Of a DNA stretch of 53,043 nt, positions 46,570 to 53,043 are shown in pieces; the stretch's first letter is position 1, and each line of letters opens with the position of its first letter. The stretch is from Endozoicomonas numazuensis (GTDB lineage Bacteria > Pseudomonadota > Gammaproteobacteria > Pseudomonadales > Endozoicomonadaceae): contig NZ_JOKH01000006.1 of assembly GCF_000722635.1 (NCBI RefSeq), forward strand, positions 160,063-213,105. The letters run 5' to 3'. The notes under the pieces were generated by a model, which saw nothing but the letters and a program-made list of their open reading frames with translations, made no database searches and was not told the origin of the DNA. A program made the position numbers and the translations under genes.

Positions 46570-47337
46570 ATGAAAAAGCACACCCTTTACATCATACTCC
46601 TTTTATTAGCCGGCTGTTCAGGTCAGGAAGAGGGAACAGTTATTCTGACACAACAAGTGTACTTACCAGAAGATGACCATGACGCTATCAACAAAAATTA
46701 CTCGCAGTTAGTTGATATACAAGATGATGTGGCTCGTCGTTACGAAATAGGTTCACGCACTCAAAAGTATGTTTTAAAGAAAACAGAACGCCTGGGTAGC
46801 ACCCTACCCAGATTCAATATGGGCTTAGATGTGACTGGGGCACAGATAAATTTAAATTACTCTTTATTTCTCGCCAATATTAAAGAAAACAACAGTAAAG
46901 AGGCCATATTAGGCCTGGTTGCCCACGAGCTGGCCCACGCCCAGCACTATCATTATTTTTCGTTATACGAGTTACTTCAGTTAGCCATTCGATACCATTC
47001 TTACGAGAAAAAAATGGCCAACAGTCAATGGGCAAACTGGGTAAGAGCCTATGAGAGATTCACAGACCTGCAGGCCATTGCCTATGGCTACGCTAACCCA
47101 CTCGTTGAGCAAAAACGTAAAACACTATATTACCTGATTTCAGAGTCTGCCAATGAAGCACAGTTTTACGCATTTGGCGCCTATCTGACCGAACAGGAAA
47201 TCATTGATATGCGCACTAACCCTGTTCTGTTTCATCAAGCTCTGCAAGAAACACTGACTGTTCTTGAATGGCCTATTTTCAGTGAAATTGCCAGCCACTT
47301 CCCTAATATGACCCGACATAAACTTTCTATTGAATAA
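46570..47337 (+). CDS. M48-type zinc metallopeptidase lipoprotein
   Basis: Seen: lipobox LLLAGC (Cys16), an HExxH site VAHELAHAQHYH (His119, Glu120, His123) and a downstream ERFTDLQAIAYG (Glu162, Asp166) typical of M48 zinc ligand plus aspartate, with a helical C-terminus. 255 residues. Known: M48 peptidases in the envelope assist outer-membrane protein quality control (BepA, YcaL). Inferred: outer-membrane-anchored protease, inward-facing. It is 117 nt after the TraB-like gene. Confidence 0.82.
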   Translation: MKKHTLYIILLLLAGCSGQEEGTVILTQQVYLPEDDHDAINKNYSQLVDIQDDVARRYEIGSRTQKYVLKKTERLGSTLPRFNMGLDVTGAQINLNYSLFLANIKENNSKEAILGLVAHELAHAQHYHYFSLYELLQLAIRYHSYEKKMANSQWANWVRAYERFTDLQAIAYGYANPLVEQKRKTLYYLISESANEAQFYAFGAYLTEQEIIDMRTNPVLFHQALQETLTVLEWPIFSEIASHFPNMTRHKLSIE

Positions 47338-47443
47338 AACCTCACGTTACTCCCTCCACATAACCCTTGCCATATATTTCAAAAACCCGAAGAATTACTG
47401 CACTTATTGATGCGGAAGTGTCAGGTTTTCAAGGCAGAAATAT

Positions 47444-47725
47444 ATGCGACTGATGGATTTACAACAAAAAATAAAAGACTCTGATTTCAATCCGGAGCAG
47501 GCTCACGGTTACTTCCTGAAACTGATCGAAGAAACCGGTGAACTGTCTGAAGCCCTTCGAAAAGGCAAGACCGGTCAGCCAGACCAGGAGCATCTGAAAG
47601 GCTCCATAGCTGAAGAGTTGTACGACGTACTTTATTATGTCTGCGCTCTGGCTAACCTGCACGACATCGATCTTGAAAAAACACACGAAATGAAGGAAGC
47701 CCTGAACAAAATTAAGTACGGTTGA
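47444..47725 (+). CDS. MazG-like nucleotide pyrophosphohydrolase
   Basis: Hydrolyses NTPs or dNTPs with Mg2+. Seen: 93 residues with IEETGELSEALRKGKTGQPD (EExxE) and IAEELYDVLYYVCALANLHD (ExxxD), the metal-binding helices of the MazG fold. Compact, single-module type. AAGG lies before the ATG. Known: relatives clear abnormal or excess nucleotides, also during stress. Not part of an obvious toxin-antitoxin pair here. Confidence 0.85.
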   Translation: MRLMDLQQKIKDSDFNPEQAHGYFLKLIEETGELSEALRKGKTGQPDQEHLKGSIAEELYDVLYYVCALANLHDIDLEKTHEMKEALNKIKYG

Positions 47726-47795
47726 GGATTATCCACCTTCCGGACTTCTATACTTCTGTTCCTGACATCCGTGGCTATGTGCAGGTATTACTTTT

Positions 47796-48239
47796 ATGAA
47801 AGCCCCACTTACAGGTTTATTAACCCTCTTCCTTTTGACGGGTTGCGCTCAACTTCCCAAAAGTTATCTTGGTATCTGGGAGGGAGATGACACTCCCACT
47901 CTCGGGATCATGAACCGACTGAATATTACGGACAGCACCATCAGCTTTGGCAACGGAGAAAACATCAACAAGCCTGTCGTCTGCAAAGCTTCTTATAAAG
48001 CCGAAGAGAAAAAGAATGGCCAGTACCTTCTTAAGCTCAAGGATAAGGCTTGTGATTATGCCAAAGCCATGAACCCTGAGTATCTTAGGGAGATGGCTTC
48101 ATTTACGATCTATCTCAGCAAGAACCCCTTTGGCACCAAAAGTCCCTTTTCTGACAAAGCAGACACCCATAAAACCCCCTATCTTTTTATTCGCAGTGAA
48201 GCTGGAAGTACCGATTATCGATTCTCAAGGGTAGAATAG
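47796..48239 (+). CDS. Lipoprotein of unknown function
   Basis: Seen: lipobox LLTGC (Cys17), then a lipocalin- or WAP-like strand-rich body, PKSYLGIWEGDDTPTLGIMN and ASYKAEEKKNGQYLLKLKDK, with the paired cysteines CKASYKAEE and DKACDYAK. 147 residues. No family recognised. Shares orientation with the next gene 53 nt on. Confidence 0.65.
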   Translation: MKAPLTGLLTLFLLTGCAQLPKSYLGIWEGDDTPTLGIMNRLNITDSTISFGNGENINKPVVCKASYKAEEKKNGQYLLKLKDKACDYAKAMNPEYLREMASFTIYLSKNPFGTKSPFSDKADTHKTPYLFIRSEAGSTDYRFSRVE

Positions 48240-48292
48240 AGCGGCCTCTGCAAAATAAAGCCTTTTTAAACAAAAAGAAGCAGGTCAACCCA

Positions 48293-48874
48293 ATGGGAAA
48301 GCTCTACGACGAAATCACTGAAGAACATATCCACTTTATAGAACAACAGAATATGTTTTTTGTAGGAACCGCTGCAGAAGAAGGCACGGTCAATATTTCA
48401 CCCAAAGGTATGGATTCTTTTCGTGTCATCTCCAACCGCCAGATTGCCTGGCTGAATCTAACAGGCAGTGGCAATGAAAGCTCTGCTCATGTCCAGATAA
48501 ATCCCCGAATGACTATTATGTTCTGTGCCTTTGAAGGTGCGCCACTCATTCTGCGACTTTACGGCCAAGCCAGAGTTCTTCATCGAAACGATGATGACTG
48601 GGAACCTTTAGTGTCTCTTTTTCCTGAAACGGCAGGAACCCGGCAAGTGTTTGTTCTTGATATTGATCAGACCCAGAGTTCCTGTGGTAAAGCAGTGCCT
48701 CTCTATGAGTTCAATGAACAACGGGATGCTTTAAAAAAATCATCTGAACGCAGGGGTCAGAAAGGTATTGAACAGTACTGGTTGCACGCAAACCAGAAAA
48801 GTCTGGATGGCTTCCCTACTCGCATAAAAGAGCTGACAGGCCTTGAGGACAACCCAGAGGATAACTTAAGATAG
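48293..48874 (+). CDS. Pyridoxamine 5'-phosphate oxidase-like flavoprotein
   Basis: Split-barrel FMN-binding protein. Seen: FFVGTAAEEGTVNISPKGMD near the N-terminus, RQIAWLNLTGSGNESSAHVQ, NPRMTIMFCAFEGAPLILRL and YGQARVLHRNDD. These are PNPOx-like features. 193 residues. Known: this general family includes flavin reductases and haem or small-molecule oxidases, so the substrate is not fixed. AAGAAGCAGGT precedes the ATG. Confidence 0.85.
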   Translation: MGKLYDEITEEHIHFIEQQNMFFVGTAAEEGTVNISPKGMDSFRVISNRQIAWLNLTGSGNESSAHVQINPRMTIMFCAFEGAPLILRLYGQARVLHRNDDDWEPLVSLFPETAGTRQVFVLDIDQTQSSCGKAVPLYEFNEQRDALKKSSERRGQKGIEQYWLHANQKSLDGFPTRIKELTGLEDNPEDNLR

Positions 48875-49061
48875 CAGTCTTAATCAGGAAGACTATCCAC
48901 TTTAAAATAAACAACCATGCTCGTCTGAGGACGATTTGCGATGATCCAATAGCAGGTCATACCTATATTCTGAAGGCTTCATGGACTCAGAAAGTCTTTT
49001 CATTTTCCAGATGAAAGGGCTTTCACGATAAAATAAAGACAGCTAAAAACGGAGATTTCGC

Positions 49062-49460
49062 ATGTCTATCCCCCTACTTTGTATAGCACTGCTGGCCATC
49101 CTGTGCCTTGCTCTAGGTTTTAATGTATCGATAGCCAGAGCTAAGGCTATTGTTGCTTACGGCAGTAAGGATGATCCAACCTGCCCACTCTATAAAGCTC
49201 AGCGAGCCCATGGCAACACAATAGAATACGCGCCAATCCTTGCCATTCTATTTTACGTACTGGGACAATCTCAATCCGCAGACTGGGTCAGCTGGACAAT
49301 GATTCTGGTCACCTTCTGCCGTTACCTGCTGGCACTTGGATTGCTCCTGCCCGCCACAATGGCCAAACCCAACCCCATGCGTTTTATAGGCGCACTGGGC
49401 ACTTATATGGGTGGCCTTGTTTTGACTGTAGTCCTGTTACTGACGGCTCTGAATATATAA
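49062..49460 (+). CDS. MAPEG-family membrane protein
   Basis: Four-span membrane protein related to glutathione transferases and eicosanoid enzymes. Seen: 132 residues, first span LLCIALLAILCLALGFNVSI, KAQRAHGNTIEYAPILAILF (the usual ERVFNAHGNTVE-like loop) and two later spans ending VLTVVLLLTALNI. Known: bacterial MAPEGs can be glutathione transferases/peroxidases. GGAGATTTCGC upstream of the ATG. Function not told. Confidence 0.88.
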   Translation: MSIPLLCIALLAILCLALGFNVSIARAKAIVAYGSKDDPTCPLYKAQRAHGNTIEYAPILAILFYVLGQSQSADWVSWTMILVTFCRYLLALGLLLPATMAKPNPMRFIGALGTYMGGLVLTVVLLLTALNI

Positions 49461-49890
49461 AACAATAATCTTTGATTTCAGTAGGATCACTGCCTCATTC
49501 GTTACGAGCAGTCAGTGATTCTTTCCATGGGGATGATGTTGGAAAAATTATCGAATAGCAGATCGTCTTTCTGTATCGTCCCGATCAGCGTGAACAGCCA
49601 GACTGGATACTTCTCTGGTCTGAGATCGAGTTCCAGAAAACGTGTAAGTAAAAATATCCTCAACCCGAGATGACTTTTATTCAGAATTGCTTCAGTTACT
49701 TCGTTTGCCAAGGTGTATTTAATAACGACTGTTGACGGCTGAACCCACTTAACCTTTTAATCAGTTTTAACCCCGTACACCCAGTTTGATTTCATGACAA
49801 TTAAAGATACTCAATCATTCTATCTAACATGAATATCGAATTCAGAAAATACAGCTAATATTGGCTATGAACACTTTTGGGAGTAGCTGT
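49461..49890. other. Intergenic region with a weak open frame
   Basis: A TTG-started 69-codon minus frame at 49502-49711 (LGLRIFLLTRFLELDLRPEK) is open but has no clear relative, so it is a possible fragment only. A hairpin ATCACTG/CAGTGAT near 49485-49520 may end the MAPEG transcript. Nothing else is recognised. Confidence 0.35.
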
Positions 49891-50440
49891 ATGTCCTCTC
49901 TCTACATCTCCCTTGTCCAACGCTCGACGTACACCACCCTGATTCTATTCAGCCTCTTACAAATCAACCTAGGATGAAGCCACGGCTGAAAAGTTGGCTT
50001 ATTACAACGCTGTGTTGTTGAACACAGGCGATGCTATCAGGATTGAATCCCCCTATGAGCTCCCCGTGAATATTGTGCGTTTTGATAAAAATTATGAAAA
50101 AGGCTACCTGACTCTACCAACCCATGGTGGTGGTTATTACCTTGAGGTTCACGACACTCCTCATTTATGGAGCCATCTGAGTAATCATGGGGGAGGCTAT
50201 GTTCTTCTGGGTAAAAACGTGGGAGAAAAGACCTATCACATAACCGCTTTTAATATTCCTTTTGGTAAAGCCATTTATGCACCAGGAGGCGTAATACACT
50301 GCGATGGACTATTAATTGGCAACGTACTTGCCATCTACACCGTCACAGAGCACTATTCTTCTGCCATCATTATTTCCCCCAATGGTTTGACACCCTCTTT
50401 GACTATTCCCGAATACACCCGCTCCATCTCAAGACAATAA
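49891..50440 (+). pseudogene. Cupin-like protein gene with a one-base frameshift
   Basis: A 28-codon frame from ATG 49891 (MSSLYISLVQRSTYTTLILF, hydrophobic) stops at 49975. An overlapping frame reads on without a start as DEATAEKLAYYNAVLLNTGD to 50440. Removing one G near 49972 joins them into one protein of about 183 residues. It includes GKAIYAPGGVIHCDG, which fits cupin motif 2 (G-x5-P-x-G-x2-H). The alternative is a gene starting at TTG 49994. Partner and function unknown. Confidence 0.55.
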
Positions 50441-50472
50441 CCCACTGGTATGTTTTCGTCCGACTGACTTTC

Positions 50473-50760
50473 ATGCCTTCAACGCTTTTCCCTTCTGGGC
50501 ACCCTGCTTGTTATGGCTCTTTTCTGTGGCGAAAGAGCTCACTGCTTTCCAGATCCTGTGCCATTTTTTACACCATAACAGGCTTAAACCACGAATATGT
50601 CCAGATGCTAATGGGGCACTCCACTGGAAAAATAACGACAGAGTACCAGGAAGGGCACGAGATCCGATACGAGTCTGTAAAGGCTGGACTGAGCCTGAAA
50701 CGTTTAGAAATTTTATCGTTATTTTTCGAGTTTTTTACGATGATGTTACGACGGGCATAA
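50473..50760 (+). pseudogene. 3' fragment of a phage-type tyrosine recombinase
   Basis: Seen: YVQMLMGHSTGKITTEYQEG then HEIRYESVKAGLSL, matching the C-terminal catalytic end (LGHxS...Y) of P2- or lambda-like integrases with the nucleophile tyrosine in TTEYQEGHE. The first part of the frame (before about 50560) does not look like an integrase and no catalytic domain is present. Known: integrases mark prophage or island ends. It is next to the CRISPR array. Confidence 0.6.
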
Positions 50761-50999
50761 AAAAAACCACTATAAAGGTGGGCTTTTCTTCAGTGACATC
50801 AATCACTTATTTGGTAGGTGGTACTTCTGTCGAAAGTTGTTATGCCTCCTTACTGTACCAATGATCACACAAGCTCAAGTATATTAGATACCTCCAAAAA
50901 TACCCCGTTCTTGAATAGACTCAGCTATATCTATTAACAACTGACATTGTATTTTAAGTGCAACTTACCTCCTATTTTAAATAACAACAATCTAATTAC
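50761..50999. other. AT-rich gap before the CRISPR array
   Basis: No gene seen. This is the trailer end of the array, with no leader features expected there. A weak ccac/ggtgg hairpin lies near 50770-50785. No degenerate repeat is visible left of 51000. Confidence 0.45.
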
Positions 51000-53043
51000 C
51001 GGTTCATCCCTGCGGGCGCAGGGAACACACGCATCCACGCTCTGCATTGTGCCTGGTGAACGGTTCATCCCTGCGGGCGCAGGGAACACGCCTGAGGGTG
51101 TAGCCGATATGTTCCTCACTCACGGTTCATCCCTGCGGGCGCAGGGAACACAGCTGCTGATGTTCCTTTTAATTTAGAGGATGCGGTTCATCCCTGCGGG
51201 CGCAGGGAACACTTATTAGCGACTCCATTGGAGATAGACCAGCCCGGTTCATCCCTGCGGGCGCAGGGAACACAGCTGCTGATGTTCCTTTTAATTTAGA
51301 GGATGCGGTTCATCCCTGCGGGCGCAGGGAACACTGCATCTAATGGTTTTGTGAATGGGCAAAAAGCGGTTCATCCCTGCGGGCGCAGGGAACACCACTG
51401 AAGTTCCTTCCTCTGGGATTAATGAAACGGTTCATCCCTGCGGGCGCAGGGAACACGTCAGACAGCCTGTTTAACATGTTTGTAGGATCGGTTCATCCCT
51501 GCGGGCGCAGGGAACACTTTATCGTGTTTTTTAACGCTACCCCTCTACCCGGTTCATCCCTGCGGGCGCAGGGAACACCCGCTTCTGGCTATTACTCTTC
51601 AGCGTCATACCGGTTCATCCCTGCGGGCGCAGGGAACACATCTGGTGGGTTTAGTTATTTCACTGAAGTTCCGGTTCATCCCTGCGGGCGCAGGGAACAC
51701 TGTTTTTTAGACATTGTGGAATAACTCAATCGCGGTTCATCCCTGCGGGCGCAGGGAACACGTGCGAGGTTTACTCGCCAACCAGTCAGCATACGGTTCA
51801 TCCCTGCGGGCGCAGGGAACACCAACTCTCTGACCAGCCTGTTTCGCTCGAAAACGGTTCATCCCTGCGGACGCAGGGAACACTCATACGGTCTCGAATC
51901 ACTAGCCAAAACCAACGGTTCATCCCTGCGGGCGCAGGGAACACTTTCTGCAGCAATCATTTTATCGGTCGCTACCCGGTTCATCCCTGCGGGCGCAGGG
52001 AACACCGCAACGTGCAGCTGTAACTGATGTCAAAGCCCGGTTCATCCCTGCGGGCGCAGGGAACACATCCCGTAAACACGATTTGCTCCTTGTGGGTGCG
52101 GTTCATCCCTGCGGGCGCAGGGAACACATCTTGTTTACCCGATACCCGGCAGACACTTCCGGTTCATCCCTGCGGGCGCAGGGAACACGATGGGATGACT
52201 CTCAAGGAAAAGTCGTGAAACGGTTCATCCCTGCGGGCGCAGGGAACACTTTCAAACTGTGAGGTTAGCTTATCAGCCGCTCGGTTCATCCCTGCGGGCG
52301 CAGGGAACACTTATGTAGTAATAGTTGGGCTGTATCAGAAAGCGGTTCATCCCTGCGGGCGCAGGGAACACGCATACGAGCTGGCTCCGAATACTTTCAG
52401 TGTCCGGTTCATCCCTGCGGGCGCAGGGAACACACCATAGAACCGGACGTACAACATGCCAGTATCGGTTCATCCCTGCGGGCGCAGGGAACACTTCTAT
52501 ATCCCTGGGTTTTTCGTCACCGTCTTCGGTTCATCCCTGCGGGCGCAGGGAACACTCTGCATACTGGTGAGTAATTTTCAATTCTGGCGGTTCATCCCTG
52601 CGGGCGCAGGGAACACTGATTGCTGTTGCTGATAACCAGAGCGGATACCGGTTCATCCCTGCGGGCGCAGGGAACACGGATTCACGGCCAAGTGTCACGA
52701 TGGTCAGTACGGTTCATCCCTGCGGGCGCAGGGAACACCAGCCTCCGGATTTCGTCGGCCAGCTCAATATCGGTTCATCCCTGCGGGCGCAGGGAACACT
52801 TCCCTTTTCAACTGCCCAAGTGACCCGGAGGCGGTTCATCCCTGCGGGCGCAGGGAACACTGATTTTATATGGGATGATTCTAGGGCGTTGCCGGTTCAT
52901 CCCTGCGGGCGCAGGGAACACCGCTTCTATTTCCAGCTGTTTATCTAATGAGACGGTTCATCCCTGCGGGCGCAGGGAACACCGACACAAAAAAAGGCCA
53001 GTGCTGCCACTAACCGGTTCATCCCTGCGGGCGCAGGGAACAC
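51000..53043 (-). CRISPR. Type I-E CRISPR array, 34 repeats, cut at the window end
   Basis: Seen: 34 copies of a 29-bp repeat (cggttcatccctgcgggc + gcagggaacac) with 33 spacers, 31 of 32 bp and two of 33 bp (51090-51122, 52372-52404). One repeat (51855-51883) has one change, gg to ga in its loop. The repeat has a 7-bp stem (CCCTGCG/CGCAGGG). It resembles the E. coli type I-E repeat in reverse complement, so crRNAs should read from the minus strand (5' handle ATGAACCG), the leader lies beyond 53043 and the oldest spacers are near 51000. Known: Cas6e cuts such hairpins and Cascade/Cas3 destroy DNA. No cas genes in the window. Spacers 51152-51183 and 51274-51305 are identical. Confidence 0.97.
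51152..51305. repeat. Duplicated CRISPR spacer pair
   Basis: The spacers at 51152-51183 and 51274-51305 are the same 32 bp (agctgctgatgttccttt...). One different spacer lies between them. Confidence 0.97.

Noticed and set aside
50947..52948. Several open frames on both strands across the CRISPR array (repeating GSSLRAQGT, RFIPAGAGNT, VHPCGRREH)
   Set aside because: They are translations of the repeats themselves and not genes.

Overview
The window looks like a chromosomal segment of a host-associated marine gammaproteobacterium, most like Endozoicomonas or a close relative in the Oceanospirillales. This is inferred from moderate GC, the mix of genes, a YopJ-type effector, a type III chaperone/effector operon and eukaryote-like surface proteins, not from any marker gene. 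No rRNA or tRNA gene was seen.

Layout. 1-6100 (minus strand): a WD40 surface protein, a NupC nucleoside transporter and a large YopJ-family effector with nuclear-localisation-like motifs. 6200-9950: a UvrD-like helicase and an orphan polyamine-type binding protein. 10074-14883: napFDABC periplasmic nitrate reductase plus a 48-residue membrane protein. 14900-17323: DNA polymerase II. 17637-21084: homogentisate pathway hmgA-fahA-maiA, followed by a VOC protein and an iodotyrosine-deiodinase-like flavoprotein. 22385-28534 (minus): ASCH protein, DapD, a secreted gluzincin-type protein, a lipoprotein hydrolase, and the first two pseudaminic acid genes pseC/pseB. 28752-31835: a tightly overlapping operon of two putative type III chaperones, a 538-residue membrane-active effector candidate and a CesT-like chaperone. 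31840-35636: Prx5, small unknown genes, a MITE-like element and syd. 35695-40309: a frameshifted YHS lipoprotein, then a three-gene cluster (RND/MMPL exporter, ferritin-like diiron protein, KAS III-like enzyme) that may make and export a small acyl product. 40311-43437: pspF divergent from a psp operon that carries an extra secreted protein gene before pspA, behind a sigma-54 promoter and a perfect IHF consensus. 43532-49460: single genes, many lipoproteins or small enzymes. 49891-50760: two decayed genes, a cupin-like one and an integrase 3' end. 51000-53043: a type I-E CRISPR array of 34 repeats, cut by the window end, with no cas genes in view.

How the genes work together: nitrate respiration (nap), tyrosine/homogentisate breakdown with possible halotyrosine salvage, envelope stress response (psp), host manipulation (effectors and chaperones), and phage defence (CRISPR). 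Short tandem duplications and one-base frameshifts at homopolymers recur through the window. The most informative signals are the effector/chaperone operon, the NLS-bearing YopJ homologue, the MMPL-diiron-KAS III cluster, and two overlapping CRISPR spacers that reveal an AAG PAM from the array alone.
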